A stretch of 41,439 nucleotides of DNA from Bacteroidota bacterium. Lineage in GTDB: Bacteria > Bacteroidota > Bacteroidia > Bacteroidales > F082. Of the stretch, positions 11,327 to 19,700 are shown in pieces. The stretch spans positions 1-41,439 of the forward strand of contig JAHIUX010000028.1 of NCBI GenBank assembly GCA_018816765.1. The letters are read 5' to 3'. The notes under the pieces were generated by a model. It did not search any database. It saw only the letters and a program-made list of their open reading frames with translations, and was not told where the DNA came from. Position 1 is the first letter of the stretch. Each line of letters starts with the position of its first letter. A program made the position numbers and the translations under genes.

Positions 11327-12691
11327 ATGGAAAGATACTGGGAAATTGTCCAGGTTGCCATCGAGGCAGTTTTTGCCAACAGGGCCCGGTCTATCCTGAC
11401 TGCCCTTGGGATCATTTTCGGTGTGGCTGCCGTAATTGCCATGATGGCCATTGGCAATGGAGCCCGCCAGGAAATACTGGAGCAAATGAAACTCGTTGGT
11501 GTAAATAACATCATCGTTAGCGCGCGCTACGAGCCGAGCAAAACCCAGAGCAGCGATCAGGAGACTGACAGCAAAGAGGTTAAAAAACAGTATTCACCGG
11601 GGCTTTCGATGAAAGACGTGGAAAGTATCCGGGCCATTATTCCGACCGTTGAACGTGTGAGCCCCGAAGTGACTTACGAAACAAGCATGATTAATGGCGG
11701 CGTTCGTCTGCAGGCCAAACTTAATGGTGTTACTCCCGATTTCTTCGCGGTGTTTAACCTCAGTTTGCAGGATGGCAATATGTTCAACGAACAGCAACTC
11801 GAAGAAGGCAGTCCCGTTTGCATCATTGGTCCGACCATTAAAACAAAGTTCTTTGCCCTGGAAAATCCCATCGGGAAACACATCAAATGTGGCAATATCT
11901 GGTTGAAGGTCATTGGCGTGATCGAAAACCGCATGGTGAGCGACAAGTCAACCGAAGATCTTGGCATTACCGATTTCAACAACAATATTTACGCGCCTAT
12001 CCATACCGTTTTATTGCGTTTTAAGGACCGGGCTCAGATTAATGCAAGTTCATTAACGGGTGGCGAAAGTACGGTGATTTTCTCCGGCAACAGCATCATG
12101 TCGTTTGGCAGCTCAGGAGGTTCCGATGATGAAGCCAACTACCATCAGCTGGATAAGATTGTTGTGCAGCTTTACGACAGCGAAAAACTCAATGAAACCA
12201 CCAAGGTATTAAACCAACTGTTGAAACGGCGCCATATGGGGGTCGACGATTTTCAGATCACCGTTCCTGAACTTCTGTTGAAACAGGAACAGCGCACGAA
12301 AGACATTTTTAACATCGTGTTGGGCGCCATTGCCGGCATCTCACTGTTGGTGGGTGGCATTGGCATCATGAATATTATGCTGGCGTCTGTGATGGAACGC
12401 ATCCGTGAGATCGGCGTCAGGAGATCGGTAGGTGCTTCACGGAATGACATTATTTTTCAGTTTCTCGCCGAAGCAACAATGATCAGCATCAGTGGGGGAC
12501 TTTTAGGTATTCTGTTGGGCGTTATCATGGCCAGGGTAATTATGGAGTCCACTGAAATCCTGACCATTGTATCCGCCTGGTCGATCATCCTTTCGTTCGG
12601 TGTCTCCGCAAGCGTCGGCATTGTTTTCGGTTACCTTCCGGCACGAAAGGCAGCCGATCAGGATCCGGTGACTTCGCTCCGGCATGATTAA
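11327..12691 (+). CDS. MacB/FtsX-type ABC transporter permease
   Basis: Inner-membrane permease, 454 residues, with the MacB layout. There is one membrane helix near the start (ILTALGIIFGVAAVIAMMAIG), a large periplasmic MacB_PCD-like domain to about residue 320, and three helices at the C-terminus (first one IVLGAIAGISLLVGGIGIMN). The conserved cytoplasmic motif MERIREIGVRRSVGAS follows helix 2, and the ending LPARKAADQDPVTSLRHD is typical of the family. No nucleotide-binding domain is fused to it and none is encoded next to it, so an ATPase must come from elsewhere. It sits directly between the adaptor and the TolC-like gene. Confidence 0.92.
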   Translation: MERYWEIVQVAIEAVFANRARSILTALGIIFGVAAVIAMMAIGNGARQEILEQMKLVGVNNIIVSARYEPSKTQSSDQETDSKEVKKQYSPGLSMKDVESIRAIIPTVERVSPEVTYETSMINGGVRLQAKLNGVTPDFFAVFNLSLQDGNMFNEQQLEEGSPVCIIGPTIKTKFFALENPIGKHIKCGNIWLKVIGVIENRMVSDKSTEDLGITDFNNNIYAPIHTVLLRFKDRAQINASSLTGGESTVIFSGNSIMSFGSSGGSDDEANYHQLDKIVVQLYDSEKLNETTKVLNQLLKRRHMGVDDFQITVPELLLKQEQRTKDIFNIVLGAIAGISLLVGGIGIMNIMLASVMERIREIGVRRSVGASRNDIIFQFLAEATMISISGGLLGILLGVIMARVIMESTEILTIVSAWSIILSFGVSASVGIVFGYLPARKAADQDPVTSLRHD

Positions 12692-12773
12692 ACGAAAATG
12701 AACTCAATAACCATTGTTCAAATGGTTCCCCTGAAAAAGAATTAGTATTAGAGAAGATCAAAAAATAATATTC

Positions 12774-14291
12774 ATGTTCAAGTTTAAGTTTTTCGGGATA
12801 GAATTTGTGAAACCCTTGGCCTTGAGCCTGTTTCTGGCCTGTTTTGCGCCAGTGTTAAATGCACAGGACGATGCTCAGTATTTCTCGCTGAACGAAGTGA
12901 TCAGGCTTGCCCAGGATCAGTCGCCTGATGCCTTGATTGCCAAACACCGTTTTCGCCGCAGTTACTGGAATTACCGGAGTTTTAAAGCCGGTTACCTTCC
13001 AAACCTGAAGGTGGATGCCACCCTACCCAACTACAACCGGACCATCGATGCTGTGATTCAATCGGATGGAACTGAAGAATACCGCGAAAGACAAGTGGCC
13101 CGTTACAACGCCAATATGTCGCTCAGCCAGAAAATCGGTTTTACGGGTGGCGAGGTGTTTCTAAACTCAAGCCTGCAACGGATCGACAATTACTATGTTG
13201 ACACCACCACCAACCAGTTCCTTTCGACGCCTGTCAGCATTGGCTTCAGACAACCTATTTTCAGCTATAACGCTTACAAATGGGAAAAGAAGATTGAACC
13301 CATGGTGTACGAAGAAGCCCGACGCGAATACCTCGAGTCGCGTGAGAAAATTGCCACCACAGCTGTCAACCATTTTTTCAATCTGCTAATGGCACAGGTG
13401 GAGGTGTCAATAGCCAAGAAAAATCAGGCCAATTACGACACCCTGTATAATATTGCCCGTGGCAGATACACCCTTGGAAAAATTGCCGAGAACGAACTGC
13501 TGCAGCTGGAGTTGAATTTGCTGCGTGCCAATGCAGCTGTGGAAAATGCCGACCTGAATTACCAGAATATGTTGTTCACCTTTAAATCGTATCTGAGGCT
13601 CAAGGTGAGCAAGCAAATTGTGCTGATCCCTCCTGCCGAGACAGTGCATTTTGAAGTAAAGGTGGATGATGCCATCAGTGAAGCTAAAAACAATACGTCG
13701 ACAGGATTGGCCTTCGAGCGCAGGATGCTGGAGGCAGAAAGCCAGCTAAGCATGGCTAAACTTGATGGCCGTTTCGATGCTGAGCTTTATGCTACCTACG
13801 GACTCACTCAGTCGAGCGACCTGATAAAGGATGTGTATAAAAATCCTCTCGATGAGCAACGGATCTCTTTGGCTATCGCTGTGCCTATCCTCGATTGGGG
13901 TCAGGCGAGGGGGCGCATCAAAATGGCCGAGTCGAGCCTCGACCTGGTCAAGACATCCATTGAGCAGGAAAGGCTTGATTTTGAACAAAATATTTTCCTG
14001 CAGGTGATGCAATTCGGTATGCAGAAAAACCAGCTGATGATTGCTGCCAAGGCCGATACCGTGGCGCAGAAACGCTTCGATGTGACACAGAAAAGGTATA
14101 TGATCGGCAAGGTAAACGATGTGCTGGAATTAAAAAACGCCCAGATCGATAACGACAATGCCCGGATAGGCTACTACAGCGCGCTCAAAACCTATTGGAA
14201 CAGTTACTACACCATCAGGCAAATTACCCTCTTCGATTTCAACCAGCAAAACAAGCTCGATGTTCAGGCAACTGAGCTGATAAAAAACTAA
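12774..14291 (+). CDS. TolC-family outer-membrane channel protein
   Basis: Outer-membrane efflux protein of 505 residues with a signal peptide (cleavage near LNA/QDD). The two-fold repeated helical layout of TolC/OEP proteins is visible: ALIAKHRFRRSYWNYRSFKAGYLPNL near residue 60 and a second, related half from about 300 (LEAESQLSMAKLDGRF ... VPILDWGQARGRIKMAESSL). Predicted to provide the outer-membrane exit for the adaptor and permease encoded just upstream (82-nt gap). Substrate cannot be read from the sequence. Confidence 0.93.
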   Translation: MFKFKFFGIEFVKPLALSLFLACFAPVLNAQDDAQYFSLNEVIRLAQDQSPDALIAKHRFRRSYWNYRSFKAGYLPNLKVDATLPNYNRTIDAVIQSDGTEEYRERQVARYNANMSLSQKIGFTGGEVFLNSSLQRIDNYYVDTTTNQFLSTPVSIGFRQPIFSYNAYKWEKKIEPMVYEEARREYLESREKIATTAVNHFFNLLMAQVEVSIAKKNQANYDTLYNIARGRYTLGKIAENELLQLELNLLRANAAVENADLNYQNMLFTFKSYLRLKVSKQIVLIPPAETVHFEVKVDDAISEAKNNTSTGLAFERRMLEAESQLSMAKLDGRFDAELYATYGLTQSSDLIKDVYKNPLDEQRISLAIAVPILDWGQARGRIKMAESSLDLVKTSIEQERLDFEQNIFLQVMQFGMQKNQLMIAAKADTVAQKRFDVTQKRYMIGKVNDVLELKNAQIDNDNARIGYYSALKTYWNSYYTIRQITLFDFNQQNKLDVQATELIKN

Positions 14292-14293
14292 AG

Positions 14294-14329
14294 CTTAAAG
14301 GGATTGTTTAAACAATTGGCTCTTTTAAG
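14294..14329 (+). terminator. Inverted repeat just after the TolC-like gene (weak terminator candidate)
   Basis: Outer arms CTTAAAGGG (14294-14302) and TCTTTTAAG (14321-14329) pair over nine positions with two G-U pairs. Inside is a perfect 14-nt palindrome, ATTGTTTAAACAAT (14303-14316). It begins 2 nt after the stop codon. There is no good T-run downstream, so it could be a 3' end stabiliser or regulator site rather than a terminator. Confidence 0.4.
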
Positions 14330-14383
14330 TGTTAGATAATAAGAAAAATCTGTCGTTGAAACTGGCTTGTGCGACAAATACCT

Positions 14384-14391
14384 TATTTTTG
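14384..14391 (+). promoter_or_regulatory. Putative -7 box for the peroxiredoxin gene
   Basis: TATTTTTG is an exact match to the Bacteroidota TAnnTTTG -7 element. It would start transcription near 14398, leaving a leader of about 38 nt before the ATG at 14436. I see no well-spaced TTTG -33 element (nearest TTG are 14 and 25 nt away). Confidence 0.4.
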
Positions 14392-14435
14392 TAGAAATTT
14401 AGAAAACAATTCATTAACCATAAAAAAGAAAAAAA

Positions 14436-15068
14436 ATGGCCGTATTAGTAGGAAAAAAAGCCCCGTTGTTTGAAGCAGATGCTGTAATTGACGGTGGCGA
14501 ATTTGTAGAGAAATTTTCTCTTGAACAGTACATTGGGAAAAAGCACGTCGTGTTCTTTTTCTATCCGCTAGACTTCACCTTTGTGTGCCCAACCGAAATC
14601 CTGGCCTTCCAGGAAAAGATGGCAGAATTTGAAAAACGCAATGTTGCCGTTGTTGGCTGTTCTGTTGATTCAAAATTCTCACACTGGGCATGGCTCAACA
14701 CCCCAAAAAACCAGGGCGGAATTCAGGGTGTGAAATATCCGATTGTTTCTGACCTGAGCAAAACCATTTCAACAAACTTCGATGTACTCGCTGGCGAGTT
14801 TGATTACAACGAAGACGGTGAAATGGAGTTCAATGGCGAATCTGTTGCTTACCGTGGACTTTTCCTGATCGACAAACAAGGTGTAGTCCGTCATCAGGTA
14901 GTGAACGACCTGCCTCTTGGTCGCAGCATCGACGAAGCCATCCGCATGATCGACGCATTGCAGTTCTTTGAAGAAAACGGCGAAGTTTGCCCTGCAAACT
15001 GGAAACCAGGCGACGAAGCCATGCAGGCCTCTCACGAAGGTGTTGCCACATACCTTGCAAAGCACTAA
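14436..15068 (+). CDS. Typical 2-Cys peroxiredoxin (AhpC/Prx1 type)
   Basis: Cytosolic thiol peroxidase of 210 residues that reduces hydrogen peroxide and organic hydroperoxides. The peroxidatic cysteine is C51 in FYPLDFTFVCPTE; the resolving cysteine is C185 in GEVCPANWKPG. Other family landmarks are GCSVDSKFSHWAW and NDLPLGRS. It is monocistronic by position: its own -7 box lies upstream and a strong terminator follows 20 nt after the stop. No ahpF-type reductase is nearby, so electrons would come from another donor such as thioredoxin (inference). Confidence 0.96.
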   Translation: MAVLVGKKAPLFEADAVIDGGEFVEKFSLEQYIGKKHVVFFFYPLDFTFVCPTEILAFQEKMAEFEKRNVAVVGCSVDSKFSHWAWLNTPKNQGGIQGVKYPIVSDLSKTISTNFDVLAGEFDYNEDGEMEFNGESVAYRGLFLIDKQGVVRHQVVNDLPLGRSIDEAIRMIDALQFFEENGEVCPANWKPGDEAMQASHEGVATYLAKH

Positions 15069-15087
15069 CCAGCCGTTCTAAAATGTC

Positions 15088-15125
15088 AAAACCGCCCAAT
15101 TCAATGAAGCAGGGCGGTTTTTTTT
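15088..15125 (+). terminator. Rho-independent terminator, likely bidirectional
   Basis: A perfect 10-bp stem (AAAACCGCCC with GGGCGGTTTT), 14-nt loop and a run of eight T on the plus strand, 20 nt after the peroxiredoxin stop. In the minus direction the stem also ends in TTTT, so it can serve the convergent GH5 gene that ends at 15144. Confidence 0.9.
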
Positions 15126-15143
15126 ATGTCTTAACCGTATGGT

Positions 15144-16922
15144 TTATTTTTTTGTAAAAGCGATGGTACTCAGTTTAAAACCACCCTTCACAAAACGCAG
15201 GGTCATGGGGATCTGGCCTGCTTCAAGCCTGAAGTCAGCCTGAAGGCTTATCCATTGCTTGTTGTCAGATGGTGGCACGTCGAGTGTTAACATCGTGTTG
15301 CCATCGGTCTGAAACAGGATCTTTCCTCCACCCTGCCCTTCATTAAGAACTCTTGTATCAACCTGATATAATGCTGTTTCTGTAACGTTAAGGGTGTACT
15401 TCATCCACTCCCCGTCGGCAATTGAAAACACACAAAACCCATTGCCTTCCGGATCATCAGCAGTGGTAATATCGACTCCGTCGTTTCTGTAGAATCCGCC
15501 TTCGTTCGGGTCAATGCCATCGCCTCCATCCGTGACCCAGAAATTGGCATAGCCTTCGTCATGGTATGCCTGGTTCATCCGGCCAAGATCATAGTCGACC
15601 GCACATATTTTTCCCGGCACCTTGTTTTCGGCAAAAGGCAAAGTGGCATTTGATACCACCTGCCGAAACATGGCATCGTGGTAACCCCTGTTTAACTTAC
15701 AATTTACAAGTTTATGATTTTCGGCAAGCTGCATCAGTGCACGAAAAGCGAGCTCAGGATCAGGCTTCAGGCTATCAACTGGATTTGCCTGGTAATCAAG
15801 AATCTTCTGGTATTCAGGACTCACAGGCACTTCCATCAGGCACGTCCTAGAATCAAATTTCTTGTAGGGCCACCAGGCCCAGCCAATACCATGCAGCTCG
15901 AATAACTGAATGGCTTCGGCAAGCCATTCATTTGAATTTTCACCCGATTCGCCCATCCAGAATGGCACCTGATATTTTTCACGCATATCGAGGAAACGCT
16001 GGATTGAGCGTGTTTCGTTGCGCTGCCAGTAATGGTGGAAAGAATACACCATATTGCTGTCCCATGGCGGAGTCAGGCCATGGTAATTGTTGGCCCATCC
16101 ATTTCCCTCAACAAACAGGATATGATGCTGATCAACGGCCCTCACTGCCTTTGTTATGTCCATCATGAGCGTTTGCAATGGCAGGTTTGAGGTATCATTG
16201 AGCCCGTTCTCCTGTTTGCCTTCCTCAAAGGTCCAGTTTGTTTCATTGATGAGGTCGTAACCGCCTATCCAGGGTTCGTTCGCGTAACGACTGGCAAGTT
16301 TAGCCCATAACGCGATTGTTTTTTCCTGGTTTAACGGATTTTCCCACAGCGATGGCTTCTCTGCATCATAGTCATTGATGTTGGCATCCTTGCCTTGCCC
16401 GCCGGGAGCGGCATGCAGGTCGAGGATCAGATAAACCTCGTGCTTTGTGCACCATGAGAGTAAACTGTCGGTAAGTATGAAGCCCGTTTCGAGCCAGGTA
16501 TTCTCACCCTTAACCGCCTCTGATTCAATTGGCAATGTAAACAAATTGTAATGCATGGGAAGCCTGATGGCATTAAATCCCAGCGCCTTGATATGAATGA
16601 CATCGGCTTCGGTAACAAAATTTGCGCGCCAGGTATCGTAGAAAACAGCTGATTTTTCTTCACCGATGAGTCCGTTGATGAGCTGTTTAACCTTGTGTTG
16701 CGGAAACACACCTTTCGTCTTCATCATATAACTTTCCTGCACCATCCAGTTGCCAAAATTGATGGCCCTGATGAGGAAAGGGCCCTGATTGTTCACGATT
16801 TGTGTTCCATCGCGTCGCAAATAATCGTTGTTTACCTTTGGCTGGCACGACAACAGGAGCAAGATAACAAGGCCAAGCAAGCTGCCCGGCATGAGCATGC
16901 GTTTCATTTTGTGATTATTCAT
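15144..16922 (-). CDS. GH5-family glycoside hydrolase lipoprotein with CBM6-like domain
   Basis: Predicted surface or periplasmic lipoprotein of 592 residues: a lipobox (LLLLSC) puts the lipidated cysteine at residue 26. The catalytic barrel spans about 35-375, with INFGNWMVQE, NAIRLPMHYN and LDLHAAPGGQ. The acid/base glutamate would be E227 in DLINETNW and the nucleophile E325 in FWMGESGE. A second domain at about 435-590 (GEWMKYTLNV, DTRVLNEGQGGG) looks like a CBM6-type sugar-binding module. Start ATG 16922 overlaps the stop of the upstream T9SS gene by 8 nt, implying co-translation; Met6 at 16907 is an alternative. Likely attacks a beta-glucan; exact substrate cannot be inferred. Confidence 0.88.
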   Translation of the reverse strand: MNNHKMKRMLMPGSLLGLVILLLLSCQPKVNNDYLRRDGTQIVNNQGPFLIRAINFGNWMVQESYMMKTKGVFPQHKVKQLINGLIGEEKSAVFYDTWRANFVTEADVIHIKALGFNAIRLPMHYNLFTLPIESEAVKGENTWLETGFILTDSLLSWCTKHEVYLILDLHAAPGGQGKDANINDYDAEKPSLWENPLNQEKTIALWAKLASRYANEPWIGGYDLINETNWTFEEGKQENGLNDTSNLPLQTLMMDITKAVRAVDQHHILFVEGNGWANNYHGLTPPWDSNMVYSFHHYWQRNETRSIQRFLDMREKYQVPFWMGESGENSNEWLAEAIQLFELHGIGWAWWPYKKFDSRTCLMEVPVSPEYQKILDYQANPVDSLKPDPELAFRALMQLAENHKLVNCKLNRGYHDAMFRQVVSNATLPFAENKVPGKICAVDYDLGRMNQAYHDEGYANFWVTDGGDGIDPNEGGFYRNDGVDITTADDPEGNGFCVFSIADGEWMKYTLNVTETALYQVDTRVLNEGQGGGKILFQTDGNTMLTLDVPPSDNKQWISLQADFRLEAGQIPMTLRFVKGGFKLSTIAFTKK

Positions 16923-17829
16923 AGATGATCAGTTTTGTATATTGGCATTTTCCTGAAGAAGGGCTAAGTACAACAACGTAAATTCCAGTATCTATGTTGC
17001 TTACATCAAGTGATGTTGGCGACTCAAAGCGCTGACTAATCAGGACCCTGCCTTGCTGATCAATCAACTTAACCTCCGCCTGTTCGGGCGTGTTCAATAC
17101 AATATTCACCAGCTTAAACGCAGGATTCGGAAATACCCTCATGTTGTTTATCCCCTGAATTTCATGTATGGCCGTTGTGTATTCACACGAATCGGCAATT
17201 CCTGTTTCATAGAAACCAAATTCCGGATCCTGGTAGCAACGTAAGCCACCCGAGTAATTGGCATCACAAATTATCCCTGACAGACTGTACAGATTGAATA
17301 AATAGCTGATGTCGCCAAGTTTGCCATCGATGATACTTGAATAGGTTAAGGTTTGGTAATCAGGATTCACATTGTGATAGCTTACAAACATGCGCTTCAA
17401 GGGATGTCCGTTGATGACGATCTGTGAGGTTGAATCCACGATAACCCTGACGGTATCGTATTGTCCGGGGCTGGAAATATCCGTAATAAAAATACTTGTC
17501 CAACCATCTCCGGCCATGGCTTTCATGTCGAAAAGCAACTGGAAGGTGTCCAACTGAGGCATATAGTAATATACTGCACTGTCTTCTTCATACACTGCCT
17601 CGCTATGAAAGGTACACCCTAACTGATCTTTATACGTGAGCTTGCGGCACAGCTGGTCGTTGATAAGGGTATCACCGGTAACGCTGATTGAAAGAAAGGA
17701 AACCTGGATCGAAAACGAAAAATACTCTGTGTAATGCCATTGTGCACCAATGGGCGCAAAGCCTTGTGCCTGTGTTTGTCCGGCTAAAACAAACATGATC
17801 ATTGAAATCATCAACTGTTTAATGCGCAT
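16915..17829 (-). CDS. Secreted protein with T9SS type A C-terminal sorting domain
   Basis: A 304-residue protein with a signal peptide (MRIKQLMISMIMFVLAG, cleavage near TQA/QG). The middle region (about 23-225) has no family I recognise. The last ~75 residues form a T9SS type A sorting domain: MRVFPNPAF at the start, then VKLIDQQGRVL and a DTGIYVVVL strand, ending KLIIYE. It should be carried across the outer membrane and anchored or released by the type IX system. Its stop overlaps the start of the GH5 lipoprotein by 8 nt and both are read from the promoter at 17870-17900, so the two proteins are probably made together. Confidence 0.85.
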   Translation of the reverse strand: MRIKQLMISMIMFVLAGQTQAQGFAPIGAQWHYTEYFSFSIQVSFLSISVTGDTLINDQLCRKLTYKDQLGCTFHSEAVYEEDSAVYYYMPQLDTFQLLFDMKAMAGDGWTSIFITDISSPGQYDTVRVIVDSTSQIVINGHPLKRMFVSYHNVNPDYQTLTYSSIIDGKLGDISYLFNLYSLSGIICDANYSGGLRCYQDPEFGFYETGIADSCEYTTAIHEIQGINNMRVFPNPAFKLVNIVLNTPEQAEVKLIDQQGRVLISQRFESPTSLDVSNIDTGIYVVVLSPSSGKCQYTKLIIYE

Positions 17830-17869
17830 GACATGAAGTATTGGTTACTGATAAACACCCTAAAGTGAA

Positions 17870-17900
17870 CAAATATACCGAAAAACCACCGGTAAGCAAA
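17870..17900 (-). promoter_or_regulatory. Consensus Bacteroidota promoter for the T9SS-cargo/GH5 pair
   Basis: On the minus strand TTTG (17900-17897), exactly 19 nt, then TATATTTG (17877-17870). Both boxes and the spacing match the -33/-7 consensus. Transcription would begin near 17863, giving a leader of about 34 nt before the ATG at 17829. Confidence 0.75.
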
Positions 17901-17917
17901 CTCTGTAGGTATGCTGA

Positions 17918-18757
17918 TCAGAAATTCAACACAAGGCCCAGGCCATTTTCGCTAAGTTGTGTCGTAAAACAGTGCTCCGACTGTTGGCGGTTGAACAGCA
18001 ACACGCCACGGCCAATGGCATACCCGATAGCGGCGCCAGCAACCACATCAGAGGTCCAGTGCCTGTTGTTCGCTAGCCGGCTGAAGGCAGCAAACCCGGC
18101 AAGCGAATACGCTGTGATGCCCACCCAGCGGCGGTCGCGGTACATTCCTGAAATCACAGTGGCTACAGCAAAAGCCCGCAGGCTGTGTCCCGAAGGAAAA
18201 GCATCATAGCCGGCACCCTTGAATGGTCCGAACCAGCGGCTTGCATTCGGCGGGTTCAGTTGATCGGGCCTTGGCCTGTGTGTAAGCTCTTTCAAAAGAA
18301 ATGCGGCTCCTGCGCCGAGTATGAAGGCCTGGGCTCCTGCAAGCGCGGCCTGACGCGAACGGCTGTCATTTTGAGTTGCTCCATAAATATAAAGACCTGC
18401 AAGCAAGGGACCCGCCACCAGGCCATTGCCAAGCGGGCTGCCCCACTTTTCGATGGCGCTTGCCTGCTGCCCGTTCAGGTGATGGGAAAAATAGGTGAGC
18501 ATGGCCTCATCCTGGCTATATGCAACGACAGCCAGTGCTGTGAGGCCGCCCGCCACTACCCATTGTTGCCCCGAATAGTGCAAAGGTCGGGTTGCTAAGC
18601 ATGCGGTTGCGTGCCAGTAACTGTTGAGGTAGTTTCTGTTGATCCGAAAATGACACGTGTCAGCAGTCTGCGCCAGTAGCGGCAAACCGGTTATAAGCAA
18701 CAGCCAGACAGCCATCAGACAGGAGAAATTCCGGCTCAGCAACAACTTAGTGTTCAT
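17918..18757 (-). CDS. PAP2-superfamily membrane phosphatase
   Basis: Membrane lipid phosphatase, 279 residues from ATG 18757 (a longer frame to 18796 exists but lies inside mazG). It has a signal-like first segment and several further hydrophobic helices. The three PAP2 motifs are complete: KELTHRPRP (K156, R161), PSGHS (188-192), and SRLANNRHWTSD (R227, H233, D237). Such enzymes remove phosphate from lipid substrates such as undecaprenyl pyrophosphate, lipid A phosphates or phosphatidate; the exact one is not shown by the sequence. The start overlaps the mazG stop by 11 nt, so it is translationally coupled to mazG. Confidence 0.9.
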   Translation of the reverse strand: MNTKLLLSRNFSCLMAVWLLLITGLPLLAQTADTCHFRINRNYLNSYWHATACLATRPLHYSGQQWVVAGGLTALAVVAYSQDEAMLTYFSHHLNGQQASAIEKWGSPLGNGLVAGPLLAGLYIYGATQNDSRSRQAALAGAQAFILGAGAAFLLKELTHRPRPDQLNPPNASRWFGPFKGAGYDAFPSGHSLRAFAVATVISGMYRDRRWVGITAYSLAGFAAFSRLANNRHWTSDVVAGAAIGYAIGRGVLLFNRQQSEHCFTTQLSENGLGLVLNF

Positions 18758-19520
18758 GCTTTTTGGCTTCGTTCCAATAACCATCCATTTCGTCAAGGTC
18801 CATGTCGTGAAGCATCTTCCCTTTCAGGGCTGCCTGATCTTCAATATATTGAAACCTACGCCGAAATTTCCGGTTGGTCCTTTCAAGGGCATCTTCCGGA
18901 TTAACCCCAATGTACCTTGCATAGTTAACCAGTGCAAAAAGCAGGTCGCCAAATTCATCTTCAAGCCTTTCGGTAGGGGCATCCTGCTTCACTTCTGCTG
19001 ACAGTTCCGCCATTTCCTCCTTCACCTTCTCCCAAACATCTTCCTGTTTTTGCCACTCAAAGCCAACGCCTCCGGCTTTTTCCTGCATGCGGTAGGCTTT
19101 CAACAAGGCCGGGAGTGAAACAGGGACACCTTCAAGCACCGACTTTTTGCCTTCCTTCAGCTTGATTTTCTCCCAATTGCTTTTTACCTCCTCCTGGTCG
19201 TTCACCTTGACATCACCATAAATATGCGGGTGACGGATGACCAGCTTATCGCAAATTGAATCAATCACATCCTTAATGTCGAAATCCTGGGTTTCTGAGG
19301 CAATTTTGGCATAAAACACCAGGTGCAGCATCAGGTCACCCAATTCTTTTTTTATCTCCTGAGTATCTTTTTCCAAAATGGCATCACTCAGCTCGTAGGT
19401 TTCCTCAATGGTCAGGTGCCGCAGACTTTCAAACGTCTGCTCCTTGTCCCAGGGACATCCTGCCCTGAGTTCATCCATAATCTGCAACAAGCGTCCGAAT
19501 GAGGCAAGTTTATCTTTCAT
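18747..19520 (-). CDS. mazG: Nucleoside triphosphate pyrophosphohydrolase
   Basis: Cytosolic house-cleaning enzyme that hydrolyses NTPs/dNTPs to NMP and pyrophosphate. The 257-residue product is full length with two MazG domains. The N-terminal domain shows GCPWDKEQTFESL, then the metal-binding EEtyE (E39, E40, E43) and ELGDLMLH (E59, D62); the C-terminal domain repeats this with KEEMAELSAEV and EDEFGDLLFALVNYAR. The frame can be read back to 19553, but that lies upstream of the promoter's expected start site; ATG 19520 gives the normal N-terminus. The PAP2 gene overlaps its 3' end. Confidence 0.95.
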   Translation of the reverse strand: MKDKLASFGRLLQIMDELRAGCPWDKEQTFESLRHLTIEETYELSDAILEKDTQEIKKELGDLMLHLVFYAKIASETQDFDIKDVIDSICDKLVIRHPHIYGDVKVNDQEEVKSNWEKIKLKEGKKSVLEGVPVSLPALLKAYRMQEKAGGVGFEWQKQEDVWEKVKEEMAELSAEVKQDAPTERLEDEFGDLLFALVNYARYIGVNPEDALERTNRKFRRRFQYIEDQAALKGKMLHDMDLDEMDGYWNEAKKHEH

Positions 19521-19540
19521 ATAGTTTCTGTTAACGCAGG

Positions 19541-19570
19541 CAAAAGTACGCATTTACCCTACGCAGGCAA
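19541..19570 (-). promoter_or_regulatory. Promoter for mazG
   Basis: On the minus strand TTG (19570-19568), 19 nt, then TACTTTTG (19548-19541), matching the Bacteroidota consensus. The expected transcript start near 19534 leaves about 14 nt before ATG 19520 and excludes the longer mazG reading. Confidence 0.65.
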
Positions 19571-19684
19571 TTAGGGGTAGCGTCCGGCACATTGAATCAC
19601 GATTCGGGACGCATAAGCGCATGAATGCACAGATTATAACAGCAGGCACAGCGTGCTTTTCAGAAACAGATGGAAACAAAAATG

Positions 19685-19692
19685 TACCTTTG
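19685..19692 (+). promoter_or_regulatory. Putative -7 box very close to the PagL-like gene start
   Basis: TACCTTTG matches TAnnTTTG exactly. With the usual spacing transcription would start at or within a couple of bases of the ATG at 19701, suggesting a nearly leaderless mRNA. No clear TTTG -33 partner is visible. Confidence 0.4.
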
Positions 19693-19700
19693 CCCGGTCT

